A DNA stretch of 64,000 nucleotides from Akkermansiaceae bacterium (GCA_024233115.1 JACKQB010000002.1:620001-684000), one strand, 5' to 3'. Positions 34,657 through 44,682 are shown, counted from the first letter of the stretch. The notes: a model not told the origin generated them from the letters alone. Program-made: numbers and translations.

Positions 34657-36123
34657 ATGCGGATCACATTTGTTCTAATACTCAGTAGCCTGTTCCTCTT
34701 AGCCTCTCCAAACATGGCGGCAGTGAAAGTTGCTGTGATGGGCGACTCCATCACCTTTGGGACCGGTGCCGAGGACCGGGAAAACAACCGCTACACAACG
34801 CGGCTAGCCCACTTACTCGGTGCACAATATGAACTTAAGACCTTCGCGGCAGGCGGTCTTTGCATGCTCAGGGAAGCCGACAAGCCATTTGCAAATAACA
34901 AACCATGGAAGGATGCTCTGACATTCAAACCCGATATCGCCATCATCGTCTTGGGAACCAATGACACTTGTCAAAACGAGAAACGGAAAAACTGGGATTC
35001 CCATAACAACCTAAGGGCCGATTCCCAGTTTCTTGTGGATGAACTCCGCAAGGCAAACCCCGAGGTCATCGTCCACCTCTGCTCGCCGCCTCCGATGTTT
35101 CCCAACCAGCCGGGATTATCCCCCGACAGGAAAAATGATCTGATCGAGCGCTCCAAGCGCCTGGCTACTATTCACCATGCCTACTCCTACACCGCACTCC
35201 GGGACAAGGGCGTTTTTTTCCACGATCTAAGCCGTGCACTCGCGTCTAACGAAACGATTGATGGCGTGCACCCCAACAACCCGGGCCATAACCGTATCGC
35301 GCACCATCTTTATGATCTGGTAATCCAGCCGACAGGACAGCGCGCAAGGTTTGATAAAATCTCCCGGGCACGTAGCGAATGGAATGGCTTCGAACGTCAC
35401 GATTACCGGCTCCCCAAAACCGGAGCCCAGTGCACCCTCATCATTCCTCACACAGCAGCGAAAGGCCAGCCGTGGATCTGGAGGGCTCGCTTCTTTGGCC
35501 ATCAACCAGCCCTCGATCTCGCACTGCTGGACCGTGGCTACCATCTTGCCTACGTCGAAGTGGGCGGACTCTATGGTGCAGGAGAGGCCATGGAACGCTG
35601 TGATGAATTTTATACCTTCCTGACTTCCAATTTTGACCTCCATAAAAAATCCATGATGGAAGGCATGTCACGTGGCGGGCTGCTGATCTTCAACTACGCC
35701 GCCAAGCACCCCGACCGTGTTTCGGCCATCTATGGCGACAACCCGGTCTGCGATTTTAAATCCTGGCCGGGAGGGAAAAACGGCAAGTTTTCCAAAGGCG
35801 ACTGGGAAGGCTGCCTCAAACGCTATGGCATCACCGAGGAACAAGCTGCCAAGCACCCACAAATCAGCGATGCTTCATTCGCCACCAAGCTGGCCAAACA
35901 TCAAATCCCGGTCGCCCTCGTGATTGGAACCGCAGACGTCGTTGTTCCTCCCGCTGAAAACGGGGAGCTCTTCGCCAAGCACTACGCCGCAGCGGGTGGG
36001 CCCGTCAAAATATGGCATAAACCTGGCAAGGGCCATCATCCCCACGGTCTCTCACCTATTGATCCCCTGCTCCGTTTTCTACTACGAGCCGATGGCCGGA
36101 CGACCAAACCCGAGTCGGAATAA
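34657..36123 (+). CDS. Secreted fusion: SGNH/GDSL esterase plus alpha/beta hydrolase
   Basis: About 488 residues starting at ATG 34657 with a signal peptide (MRITFVLILSSLFLLASPNMA); an upstream TTG at 34621 would add 12 residues. The first half is a GDSL/SGNH hydrolase: VAVMGDSITFGTG (nucleophile Ser), IIVLGTNDT, and the C-terminal D/H pair DGVHPNNPGHNRIA. The second half is an alpha/beta hydrolase: nucleophile elbow EGMSRGGLLIF, acid VIGTADVVVPP and His in KGHHPHGL. Both catalytic sets look intact, which predicts two esterase activities in one polypeptide. A sulfatase follows 15 bases downstream. Confidence 0.85.
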   Translation: MRITFVLILSSLFLLASPNMAAVKVAVMGDSITFGTGAEDRENNRYTTRLAHLLGAQYELKTFAAGGLCMLREADKPFANNKPWKDALTFKPDIAIIVLGTNDTCQNEKRKNWDSHNNLRADSQFLVDELRKANPEVIVHLCSPPPMFPNQPGLSPDRKNDLIERSKRLATIHHAYSYTALRDKGVFFHDLSRALASNETIDGVHPNNPGHNRIAHHLYDLVIQPTGQRARFDKISRARSEWNGFERHDYRLPKTGAQCTLIIPHTAAKGQPWIWRARFFGHQPALDLALLDRGYHLAYVEVGGLYGAGEAMERCDEFYTFLTSNFDLHKKSMMEGMSRGGLLIFNYAAKHPDRVSAIYGDNPVCDFKSWPGGKNGKFSKGDWEGCLKRYGITEEQAAKHPQISDASFATKLAKHQIPVALVIGTADVVVPPAENGELFAKHYAAAGGPVKIWHKPGKGHHPHGLSPIDPLLRFLLRADGRTTKPESE

Positions 36124-36138
36124 CCTGACCCCATAAAC

Positions 36139-37521
36139 ATGATGAAACTCTTGATCACTTCACTTGCGGCACTGTTGATATGCTCATCAGCAAGCGCCAA
36201 GAAACCCCACATCATCCTCATCATGGCGGATGATGTGAGCTGGGAATGCTTTGGCAGCTATGGCGCACAGGATTACAAAACACCGGAACTCGACAAACTG
36301 GCGAAACAAGGGGTTCAGTTCAACCACTGTTACTCCACCCCCATCTGCACGACATCGCGCGTGATGATTATGACGGGGCAATACAACTTCCGTAACTACA
36401 CCCACTTTGGCTTGCTCCATCCGAAGGATAAGACGTTTGGAAACCTACTCCACGCTGCCGGCTACAAAACCGCTGTCGCAGGCAAATGGCAGCTCAATGG
36501 TCTCTACAACAAACTCCCCGGATCTAACGACGCGCAACGGCCTCTCAAGTCCGGCTTTGATGCGTGGTGTCTCTGGCAACTCACAAAACCCAAAACCGCA
36601 GGCAGCGAACGATTCTGGAACCCTGCCATCGAACAAAACGGTAAAGTCCTCCCTAAAAAAAGCGTGGCGGGAAAATACGGCCCCGACATGATGAGCGACT
36701 TCCTCTGCGATTTTTTCGAGAAACATCACAAGCAGCAACCCGTCTTTCTCTACTACCCGATGGTGCTGGTCCACAACCCCTTTGTCCCCACACCCGACAG
36801 CCTTGGCCCCAATGGGAAAAAGACCAACAAACAACCTAAAGACGCCAAACTGCGGAAGAAAAACTTCGTTGCCATGGTCAACTACATGGACAAAATCGTC
36901 GGCAAAATTGTCAAAAAAGTAGATGACCTCGGTGAGCTTGAAAACACACTGATCCTCTTCACCGCCGACAATGGCACCAATGAGGTCATCACATCACTAT
37001 GGAACAACCAGCCTATCCAAGGAGGCAAAGGAGGGATGAAAGACATGGGAACGCATGTTCCTCTCATCGCCTATTGGAAAGGCACGTCATCAGCGGGCAC
37101 GGTGCTCAGTGATCTTGTCGACTTCACTGATTTTTACCCCACCTTGGCAGAAGCCGCTGGTATCCAAATGGGTGAAAACGACCCCACCGACGGCCGCAGT
37201 TTTCTGTCTCGATTGCGCGGAGAAAAGGGCAACCCGCGCGACTGGGCACTCTGCCACTATCAATGTTACTGGGACAAGACACCGGGGCAATTTGCACGCA
37301 CCCAACAATACAAACTTTACCGCGACGGCCGCTTTTTCTCTGTGCCCAACGATTTGAAAGAGACCACCGACCTATCAAAAGAACCCATGAGCCCAGAGGC
37401 TAAAAAAGCCCACCAAAAGTTGCAGGCGACTCTCGAACAATGCCCTCCGGCCCCCACCGAACGTCTCGGGCGTGACGCCAAGAAACGTCCTCTTTACCCC
37501 GATTGGCCCCACATAAAATAG
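36139..37521 (+). CDS. Secreted sulfatase with CTTSR signature
   Basis: 460 residues with a signal peptide ending near SASA-KK. The start HIILIMADDVSWECFGSYGA carries the metal-binding DD pair. At the catalytic site residues 70-74 read C-T-T-S-R instead of the usual C-x-P-S-R, so the proline that normally follows is replaced by Thr. The Cys and Arg are kept, and other motifs are normal (AVAGKWQLNG, ILFTADNGTNE). Downstream of the SGNH/alpha-beta fusion with a 15-base gap, so likely an operon. Convergent with the giant esterase-sulfatase gene, which ends 24 bases away. Confidence 0.9.
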   Translation: MMKLLITSLAALLICSSASAKKPHIILIMADDVSWECFGSYGAQDYKTPELDKLAKQGVQFNHCYSTPICTTSRVMIMTGQYNFRNYTHFGLLHPKDKTFGNLLHAAGYKTAVAGKWQLNGLYNKLPGSNDAQRPLKSGFDAWCLWQLTKPKTAGSERFWNPAIEQNGKVLPKKSVAGKYGPDMMSDFLCDFFEKHHKQQPVFLYYPMVLVHNPFVPTPDSLGPNGKKTNKQPKDAKLRKKNFVAMVNYMDKIVGKIVKKVDDLGELENTLILFTADNGTNEVITSLWNNQPIQGGKGGMKDMGTHVPLIAYWKGTSSAGTVLSDLVDFTDFYPTLAEAAGIQMGENDPTDGRSFLSRLRGEKGNPRDWALCHYQCYWDKTPGQFARTQQYKLYRDGRFFSVPNDLKETTDLSKEPMSPEAKKAHQKLQATLEQCPPAPTERLGRDAKKRPLYPDWPHIK

Positions 37522-37545
37522 CAGCCATGTCGGGTCCTCATGCGC

Positions 37546-40500
37546 CTAATCGGCAATCAGCAGCCGCATGAACAAGCGTTCCTCGCTGGTCAAACTTGCA
37601 TCGGTTTCGATCGTTCTGAGGTGAAATTCACCATGGTCCAAGGTGGGGTGGTCTGCCGTCGATTTCAAAGTCCACGGCAGTGTCCAGTCGGTGAGATCGC
37701 GGGAAACCTGGACACCGTAGCCAAGGTCATGTGTCCCGTCATTGCGCTGCGGATAGGTGACTTCCAGTTTCTGTGTGGATGCGTTGTATGTGGGAATGAT
37801 CTGGCTTTGTGCGTGGTCAGCGACCAGTGGGTTCATACCCAAAGCATACTCGGTGAGTAGATCGACCCCGTCTCCATCACTGTCCGAGGTCCAATCCACG
37901 GCGGCGACACTGCCGAAATTCCTGAACAACCACGCCGCTGCGGCTTGGCCGGTGGCATTCGCTTCAGCGGTCACTTCCGCCGGTGTCAGGGCTCTTGGGG
38001 CAATGCGGAACTCATCGATCGACAACTGGGCCGAACCGACGCGCGCACCGCCCAGGTAGATTTTCGAGTTGCTTGTTGTGACCGCTTGGGCCGCGGATGC
38101 GCTGATTGTCTCGGCGGCACCATCAACGTAGAGCAGTCCTTCGGTGACGTCAGGGGAGCCGTCGTCGGCTAACACCACAGCGATATGGTGCCACAAGCCG
38201 TCACGTAAATCAGTTTGCCCGGTGATGGAGCCGGAGGCGACGTCGAGATGGAGTCGACCGTTCGCATCAACACTCATTTCCCATAACCCACCGTTGATGG
38301 TTGGGTCCCCCCAGGTGCAGATCACACCACCACCCGTTGTCTTGATCCAGGCGGTCACCGTCCTCGCATTTCCACCCACCGGCGGAGAGAAGTTGGCATT
38401 GGGAATCTCCACCTGGTCGTCAACCCCATCGAATTCCAGGGCGCGGTTATGTTTTCCAGCGACCCAATGCGAGCTGTTGTCTGCAAATTGAATGAGGTCT
38501 CCCCGTTTTTCACCACTGGCATCAAAGGCCTCAATTCCCTCGGTCCGGTTCATGGGAAGCCACATGTCCAGTTGCCCGTAGTCGGCGCCATTGATACTCC
38601 TGACAACAGACTGCTGCCAGGCGTGCAGCTCCGTCTGCATATCGCTCAGGCGTTGCGCATGCTCGGGTGCGCCAGCCAGGTTGTTAGACTCCATCGGATC
38701 GCTTTCCAGATTATACAGCTCGTAGGTCGTGTCATTGATCCGGTGCAGTTTCCATGGCCAGCTCAACCACGCGGCGTGTCCGGGTGATGCCGTTTCTGAA
38801 AACCGGGGAAACTCATCGATGTCCTTTTTGATGCGATACGCATCATGAGGTGTCGGGTCTCCCGCTTGCTGTTTGTTCATGATCGCGCTCAGCGTCGCGT
38901 CGCTATAGGTGGCTTCCCCGTCTTGGAACAGATGCCAGAAACCAATCGGCGGGCGACTGCTGACATCACCTTCGATGACATCCGTCACATTCACACCGTC
39001 CAGAGGAAGCTGGTTTTCCACGGTGACACCCGCCATGGCCAAGAGCGTGGGATACATGTCTGAGTGCACCACGGGAACACTGGTCGCCCCTTTCAAGTTG
39101 CGCGCGGGCCATTCGACAATCGCCGGCACACGCAGTCCGCCTTCGTAGATGCTGCCCTTTTTATCCCGGCCTCCAGAACTCGCCGTGAGCAGGCCGCCAT
39201 TGTCACTGCAGAACCAGAGGATGGTGTTTTGATCGATCGAGTTGTCTTTCAGCCATTGCCGCAGGCGGCCCACGTTTTCATCCAACAGAGTGATTTCACG
39301 ATAGTAACCCGCATTGCTATCGCCGCTGTAAAGTGTCGAGCCATCCGGCACCTCCTCGTGCGGTGAGTGTGGCGAGGGGAACCAAATCGTCGCGAACATG
39401 GGCTGAGGCCCGTTTTTGTGTGTATTGAGAAAGCCGATCGCTTCATCCATGGTGATCTCCGTGCCCTTGCCGGTCGGGTGCTCGACCACGCCATTGCGGC
39501 TGAGGTATGGGTTGTTGTCAAAATAGTTCAAGCCAATGACCCACTCGTCAAAACCCATCGCGCTTGGGTTGGCCGGACTGTCAGGCTGCCCGGAGCCAAG
39601 ATGCACTTTGCCGAACATGCCCGTCACGTAACCCGCGCCCTTAAACGCTTCGGCCATCGTCATTTCCTGCTCCCGCATGTAGCGCCCGTGATTGGGAACC
39701 TTGCAGCGGATCGGATGCCGGCCTGTTAGTAAGCCCGCACGTGATGGCGAACAAACGGGAGCCGCCGCGTAGAAGCGGTGAAAAACATATCCGTCCGCCG
39801 CCATCGCATCCAGTGAGGGCGTCAATACAACACCATGTCCGTTGTAGCCCGTATCACCCCAGCCCTGATCGTCTGCCAGCACAATGATGACGTTGGGTTT
39901 GTTTCCATTGGGTGACAGGTCGATGCTAAATGAGCCAACCGCCTGATTACTAACAGCCGATTCACTGCCGTCGGAGTCAAGTGCGGTGACCTGGTAGGTG
40001 TAGATCACCCCGCTGGATATGCCGCTGTCGGTGTAGGCGGATGTGGGCGCAGTGACGGTGGCCAATAAAGCAAATCCCCCGGCACCCTCTTTGCGATACA
40101 CTTTGTAAGCTTCAAGATCTGCCTCGGTATTGTCGTCCCAGTCCAACGTAACCGAACCGGGGCTGGACAGGGCGACCAGCCCTGTGGGTGCGGCGGGTGG
40201 TGGAGGCAACGTGACCCCAACCACTGAAAAATCATCAAAATGCAGGTCATCGGCACCAACGACATTTGAATAAAGACCATAGTCCCCCCCGGTCAGCGTG
40301 GTGTCCGTGCCGGATAGAGTCACCATCGTGCTCCCCGCCGTGCCGGAGTCCCCGCCAGTGACATCGATGAGCGACCCTGTGTAGGATCCGGAGCCATTGC
40401 CATTCAATGTCAGGCGATAAGTATTCCCATCGAACAGAGGCCCCAAATCAGTGCCGGTGTTAGTGAGATCGAGATTGTATTGGGTCGAGTTATTATCAAA

Positions 40501-42327
40501 ACGGGACATGGTCACCCGTCCATTGGACCCTCTGACCCGGAAGACGTAAAAGTCGTTGGCATCATCTCCCAGTCCACTGCCGCCTACCCCCCAGGTCAGC
40601 CCGGCCCAGTTCTGTGCACCTGTCTTGGCATCGAATGTAAACTCAACCGACAAGCTAAAGGGAGCCGATGTTAGAATTTCTTTTTTGTGGGTATAAACCG
40701 TTGCCGCTGTCGAGCTCGGAGATGTGAGCACTCCGTTAGCCTGGGTGTATGCCGGACCAATGACAGGCGTCCAGTCGGGATCGATGGGGTCAACGTTGAA
40801 ATCATCGGTAATCGTTGTGGTCAATTTCAACATTTGATACGCCATGGCCCGGCCAAGGTTGATTTGTGCCTCGGCGTTGAGATGAACCTCGTCGGTATCG
40901 CGATAACCGTCAATTTCCTGTTCATGGGTCGGGTGATCCGTGCTGTTGGTGGGGATGCTGGCGGTATTGGCGACCGAGAGTGCGGCTCCTGAGTTTTCAT
41001 CGGCATCGAGAATGGCTTGCCGCACGGTCAGATAACCCGGGTAATCCGTCACCACCTGTCCACCAGCCGGAGCATACGGCAGGACCTGGCCAGCTACAAA
41101 ACGAATCCCGTCGGGCGATGCATGACTGCTGAATTGCTCCCTGATGCGACCTATGAAATGGGAAAGGTTGGTGCCATAAGCATTGGAATCGGAAACGCTT
41201 GTGGCGTCTCTTTCACCTTGTTGCCAGACCATGCCCCTGATGACAGGTGCGTATCCATCCGCCTCGAGCGCAGCGATGGCGTTGTTTACCGTCGAGACAA
41301 ACGTGCTGAACTGGTTCCCCCAATTGCCTGTATCACTGGCGTCGGCACCCGGTTTCCAATTACTGATGAGACTGGTTCCACCGGCTGCATGTTTGATCAA
41401 CGCGACCTGGGTGCCTTGGACATAATCCGCACAGATTTCACCAAAGGTGATTTCCGGGCCAAACGATGAGGCGTCGAAGCCAGCGGGTTGCAGGCTGATC
41501 CAATGATTGGCTCCGCCTGCGCTGGTGACACTGCTGGAGTGATAGAATTTGATGGAGGGGATCGAGGTCAGTTCGGCGGGTAATTTCGATTGCCGTCCAA
41601 CCCCTTGCATATTGGATTGGCCACCCAGCAAATAGACATCAATCGGAATCGGCGGCTGTTCCGGCGGACATGGGTCATTGACCAACCTCACGTTATCGAA
41701 CCAGCCGACGCTCGCGCCGTTGGTGAGTTCAATGCGCAAGGGCTGGCCTTCACCGGCCGGTGCCTCACCAGTGGTGATTTGAGCCGTCCAGGTTACCCAG
41801 TTGCCATTCACCTGCGCCGGCTGGCTTGCCTGGTCCAAGGTGAGGAGAATATTCTGCCCCGTGGCCGACCCGTAACCGAGATGCACGATGGGGCTGCCCG
41901 GGTCACCACCCGAGTTACTCAGGTCCCGGTCGCCAATATCCACCGTTAGCGTATAAGTTGTGTTAGGCGCGAGAGTGGTTGAAAGAACTTGGTAAATGTC
42001 TCTTGCTGCGGTGAAAAACGATTGGTCATTGGCGTCCGTGTCCGGGGTATTCGTCAAGGATGCATGAAAGAAGCTATCGCCGGCATGGGAAACGATGCCC
42101 CGGTTCCCCGCCGTGCCACCCCGACCATCATCAAACCCGATCCAGCCTGTGGGAACGATGGAGTTATTGTAGTCATCTCCAGGGGACGCAACCGTTGCGG
42201 TGTTCCCGTCTCGGGCAATGATATCCGACTCAAAGCTGTGGTTCTGGATGGTAATCCCGGCATGAAGCGAGGAAGCTGCGGCGGTAATTCCCCCACAGAT
42301 CAGGGGTAATAACATGGTGTTTCTCAT
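37546..42327 (-). CDS. Giant secreted esterase-sulfatase fusion with carbohydrate-binding-like modules
   Basis: 1593 residues in one frame. Order: signal peptide (1-23); a beta-rich lectin-like domain to about 220 (NHSFESDI, WFDNVRLVND); a SASA-type acetylesterase from about 225 to 500 with nucleophile Ser238 in GGQSNMQG and WQQGERDA; a module at about 506-705 with W574-A-G-L-T-W579, FRVRGSNGRVT and YRLTL; a fibronectin type III domain at about 709-800; a sulfatase from residue 810 (KPNVIIVLADDQGWGDTGYNG) with C859-S-P-S-R as formylglycine site; a LamG-like domain near 1297-1480; and a C-terminal region with a DSDGDG calcium-type loop. It would deacetylate and desulfate the same glycan. Separate terminator and gene order place it last after the sigma-FecR-PEP-CTERM genes. 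Confidence 0.9.
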   Translation of the reverse strand: MRNTMLLPLICGGITAAASSLHAGITIQNHSFESDIIARDGNTATVASPGDDYNNSIVPTGWIGFDDGRGGTAGNRGIVSHAGDSFFHASLTNTPDTDANDQSFFTAARDIYQVLSTTLAPNTTYTLTVDIGDRDLSNSGGDPGSPIVHLGYGSATGQNILLTLDQASQPAQVNGNWVTWTAQITTGEAPAGEGQPLRIELTNGASVGWFDNVRLVNDPCPPEQPPIPIDVYLLGGQSNMQGVGRQSKLPAELTSIPSIKFYHSSSVTSAGGANHWISLQPAGFDASSFGPEITFGEICADYVQGTQVALIKHAAGGTSLISNWKPGADASDTGNWGNQFSTFVSTVNNAIAALEADGYAPVIRGMVWQQGERDATSVSDSNAYGTNLSHFIGRIREQFSSHASPDGIRFVAGQVLPYAPAGGQVVTDYPGYLTVRQAILDADENSGAALSVANTASIPTNSTDHPTHEQEIDGYRDTDEVHLNAEAQINLGRAMAYQMLKLTTTITDDFNVDPIDPDWTPVIGPAYTQANGVLTSPSSTAATVYTHKKEILTSAPFSLSVEFTFDAKTGAQNWAGLTWGVGGSGLGDDANDFYVFRVRGSNGRVTMSRFDNNSTQYNLDLTNTGTDLGPLFDGNTYRLTLNGNGSGSYTGSLIDVTGGDSGTAGSTMVTLSGTDTTLTGGDYGLYSNVVGADDLHFDDFSVVGVTLPPPPAAPTGLVALSSPGSVTLDWDDNTEADLEAYKVYRKEGAGGFALLATVTAPTSAYTDSGISSGVIYTYQVTALDSDGSESAVSNQAVGSFSIDLSPNGNKPNVIIVLADDQGWGDTGYNGHGVVLTPSLDAMAADGYVFHRFYAAAPVCSPSRAGLLTGRHPIRCKVPNHGRYMREQEMTMAEAFKGAGYVTGMFGKVHLGSGQPDSPANPSAMGFDEWVIGLNYFDNNPYLSRNGVVEHPTGKGTEITMDEAIGFLNTHKNGPQPMFATIWFPSPHSPHEEVPDGSTLYSGDSNAGYYREITLLDENVGRLRQWLKDNSIDQNTILWFCSDNGGLLTASSGGRDKKGSIYEGGLRVPAIVEWPARNLKGATSVPVVHSDMYPTLLAMAGVTVENQLPLDGVNVTDVIEGDVSSRPPIGFWHLFQDGEATYSDATLSAIMNKQQAGDPTPHDAYRIKKDIDEFPRFSETASPGHAAWLSWPWKLHRINDTTYELYNLESDPMESNNLAGAPEHAQRLSDMQTELHAWQQSVVRSINGADYGQLDMWLPMNRTEGIEAFDASGEKRGDLIQFADNSSHWVAGKHNRALEFDGVDDQVEIPNANFSPPVGGNARTVTAWIKTTGGGVICTWGDPTINGGLWEMSVDANGRLHLDVASGSITGQTDLRDGLWHHIAVVLADDGSPDVTEGLLYVDGAAETISASAAQAVTTSNSKIYLGGARVGSAQLSIDEFRIAPRALTPAEVTAEANATGQAAAAWLFRNFGSVAAVDWTSDSDGDGVDLLTEYALGMNPLVADHAQSQIIPTYNASTQKLEVTYPQRNDGTHDLGYGVQVSRDLTDWTLPWTLKSTADHPTLDHGEFHLRTIETDASLTSEERLFMRLLIAD

Positions 42328-42356
42328 AATGAATCCGGGTGTCTGACAAGTTGGCG

Positions 42357-42391
42357 AAAAAAATGCCCATGGAAAATGACTCCCATAGGCA
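42357..42391 (-). terminator. Rho-independent terminator after the PEP-CTERM gene
   Basis: On the minus strand the 9-bp stem TGCCTATGG / CCATGGGCA (one wobble pair) is followed by TTTTTTT. It ends the upstream PEP-CTERM transcript 22 bases after its stop, so the giant fusion gene may have its own promoter or rely on partial read-through. Confidence 0.85.
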
Positions 42392-42413
42392 CTGTTAGTT
42401 TCATTTGATCAAA

Positions 42414-43133
42414 TTACTTTCTACGGCGCAGTATCAAGGCCAAGCCACCAAGACCAAGAAGAGCGAAGGAGGAAGGCTCGGGAACCGAAGTAACAACTGA
42501 AAAGCTCTCAACTTGTAATTCATTGTCTTCAGGTTGAAGCGCGTAAATGCCAAAGTGGCCTCCGCTGGTATGCGTAGCATCGACAATAGTTCCCGTAGAA
42601 TAGATGGTTCCATCCGTGCCATCAATATCGATGAGTTCAGCACTGAACGTTCCTGCAACGGGTGAAACGACAGTAAGACGATAGGTGTTATTCGCCGTTA
42701 ACGCGCCAAAATCGCCAGGTCCCTCAACAGCACTGCTCCACAAGTTAATGTCACCGCCCCATTCAGTAATCGTAGCGCGACCATTCTCAGTGCGGACTCT
42801 CCAAATGTAGGTACTGGCAGCACTACCAAAATTCCATGCCACTCCAGCCCAATCTTGTTCACTGGCGGTAACCGAGGTCACATGGAAATCCATAGTCAGC
42901 GTAAAGGCGGTGTCGCTGGGCACCGTCGATGTAGTGATATAACTAGCTGCACCTGAAGGCCCTCCGATCCCTGTCACGGATAACTCACCGGCACCTTCCA
43001 CCCAGTTTACCCCATTTTTATTCCATTCGGAGTCAATGCTCGAGTCACCAAAATCATCGGTGAAGCTGGTTGCTGCTGATGCTGAAGGGATGACTGCGGC
43101 GGCCATCGCTGCCATGATTAGTTTCTTTTTCAT
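42414..43133 (-). CDS. PEP-CTERM protein with the shared WAG-RVR module
   Basis: 239 residues from ATG 43133 (MKKKLIMAAMAAAVIPSASA signal). Almost the whole mature protein is one beta-rich module: DDFGDSSIDSEW at 26-37, W95-A-G-V-A-W100, WRVRTENGRATIT at 111-123, YRLTV at 151, and GIYAL near 195. It ends in a PEP-CTERM tail (VPEPSS, hydrophobic helix, RRRK). The same module is found in the FecR-like protein upstream and in the giant enzyme downstream. It may act as a surface glycan-binding protein. An alternative start at 43145 adds four residues. Confidence 0.88.
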   Translation of the reverse strand: MKKKLIMAAMAAAVIPSASAATSFTDDFGDSSIDSEWNKNGVNWVEGAGELSVTGIGGPSGAASYITTSTVPSDTAFTLTMDFHVTSVTASEQDWAGVAWNFGSAASTYIWRVRTENGRATITEWGGDINLWSSAVEGPGDFGALTANNTYRLTVVSPVAGTFSAELIDIDGTDGTIYSTGTIVDATHTSGGHFGIYALQPEDNELQVESFSVVTSVPEPSSFALLGLGGLALILRRRK

Positions 43134-43245
43134 AGTGGTTGTCATATTGGTAGATATTGGGATTCGTGGCCAACTTACGGCGTTGGACATCTACGGAAGT
43201 CCACATCCCGGCATAAGGTTAACGAAAAAATGCCATCGATGATGA

Positions 43246-44682
43246 TTATTTTTCCGAACGTGTTGTTTGTGCCGAGAATTTCTTCATCAGGACATGATTC
43301 CCAAAGCGGGTGTAAATACCCAGGTTTCCCCTCTCGGGTGCCTCCAGCTCCTTGCTCAAGGTCATCAGAGCCTTGCCTGGAGCGCTTAAGTCAAAAATCT
43401 TCCCGGTGACAACTCCCCCCTTGTCCACAGTCAGCGTGAGCCGGTAATCGTGGTTCATTTTAAGAGCCCCCAGATCACCGCCGGCGTCCTCGCTGCTCAT
43501 CAGTTGAAGTGGGTTGGCATCGGAATGTTTTTCGACCCTGGAGATGGTTACGCGTCCACTGTCCTGCCTGACGCGGAAGACAAAGTAAGGTAATTCCTGG
43601 TCTCCGGCGACGGGAACATTCCAGGCGACACCCGCCCACTGCTCAGTTTTGCCCGACGATCGTTTTTTAAACTGAAAATCCATCGAGACGAAAAACGGAT
43701 CGTTGGCAGGCAGGGAGCGGTGTGCCATGACCGCGTGGACCCGGGCGGTGGACGTCAGCCCGTCCTTCCCCTGCTTCCAGTTGCCGGCACGCGTGACCCA
43801 GCCCCTGTCCAAGAGATTGTTTTTACCGCTGAAGTTCTGGCTGAAACGCATACTGGCAGCGGTTTTCACCTGGGTGGGAAACGGCCCTGCAGCGAGAGGA
43901 ATCACCGAAGTCTTTCCCTTGGAAACAACACGGATCGCCTCGTTCGCCTTGAGCGATGCCTGCTTTTCATTCGATTGAGGCTCAACCAATTGCACCTCGC
44001 CCTCGAAAACGTGGACCTCCAGGCTGTCTCCAGCAAAAACACCAAAACGTGTGCCGATGTCTTTCACCAGATATCCGTTGGTGGTGATGGAGAAGGATTC
44101 CTTGCCAACATTGGAATCAACCCAAAGGCGACCTTTTTGCAGTTCCGGCTGATAGAGGGACTCCGGAAAATGCAGTGCCGCCGGACCTTCAAGGATCAAT
44201 TCCGTGCCGTCCGGCAACGAGATATTGAGTGAGCCGTGGGTGACATGAACCGTTGACCCCGGAGTGATGACACCGGGCGGGGTATCCTTAGCTGCGTCCC
44301 CTTGGCTTAGATTCCAAATAATATCCGCTGACGGGGTGACGCTTGCGTAGGGAACGGCTTCCGGAGCCATGATAAATCGGGCCGCGACCGCCATGATGAC
44401 AAGGATGGCTGCGGCATAGAGGATGGACCGGGTGAAGTTCTTGCGCACCCCTCTCCGGTTTGCCCCCGGGAGGACGGGCAGGAGGTCTTTCTCCGCCTGG
44501 GTCCGGGCCTCGCTCTGCAGAGCGGCCACGAATCCCATGTAGTCATGGTAGACCTTTCTGGCCTCGGCAGACGACAACAGCAAGTCATGCAACTGCTCGC
44601 GCTCCTTGGCGTCAAGCGTGCCATCATCAAGCCCCTCGATGAGGGTGATGAGTTCCGAGTGTTCAAATAATGGAGGGTTCAT
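43246..44682 (-). CDS. FecR-like anti-sigma protein with C-terminal WAG-RVR module
   Basis: 478 residues. Residues 1-80 form a cytoplasmic anti-sigma-like region (LITLIEGLDDGTLDAKEREQLHDLLLSSAEARKVYHDYM). A transmembrane helix lies at about 86-105. Residues 130-240 match the FecR domain (GVITPGSTVHVTHGSLNISLPDGTELILEGPAAL, VKDIGTRFGVFAGDSLEVHVFEGEV). Residues 278-478 carry a module also present in the next two genes: W349-A-G-V-A-W354, F369-R-V-R, SGRVTIS, YRLTLTV and GIY. The module would face the periplasm. Located 9 bases after an ECF sigma gene. A role as ligand-responsive anti-sigma factor is inferred. Confidence 0.85.
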   Translation of the reverse strand: MNPPLFEHSELITLIEGLDDGTLDAKEREQLHDLLLSSAEARKVYHDYMGFVAALQSEARTQAEKDLLPVLPGANRRGVRKNFTRSILYAAAILVIMAVAARFIMAPEAVPYASVTPSADIIWNLSQGDAAKDTPPGVITPGSTVHVTHGSLNISLPDGTELILEGPAALHFPESLYQPELQKGRLWVDSNVGKESFSITTNGYLVKDIGTRFGVFAGDSLEVHVFEGEVQLVEPQSNEKQASLKANEAIRVVSKGKTSVIPLAAGPFPTQVKTAASMRFSQNFSGKNNLLDRGWVTRAGNWKQGKDGLTSTARVHAVMAHRSLPANDPFFVSMDFQFKKRSSGKTEQWAGVAWNVPVAGDQELPYFVFRVRQDSGRVTISRVEKHSDANPLQLMSSEDAGGDLGALKMNHDYRLTLTVDKGGVVTGKIFDLSAPGKALMTLSKELEAPERGNLGIYTRFGNHVLMKKFSAQTTRSEK

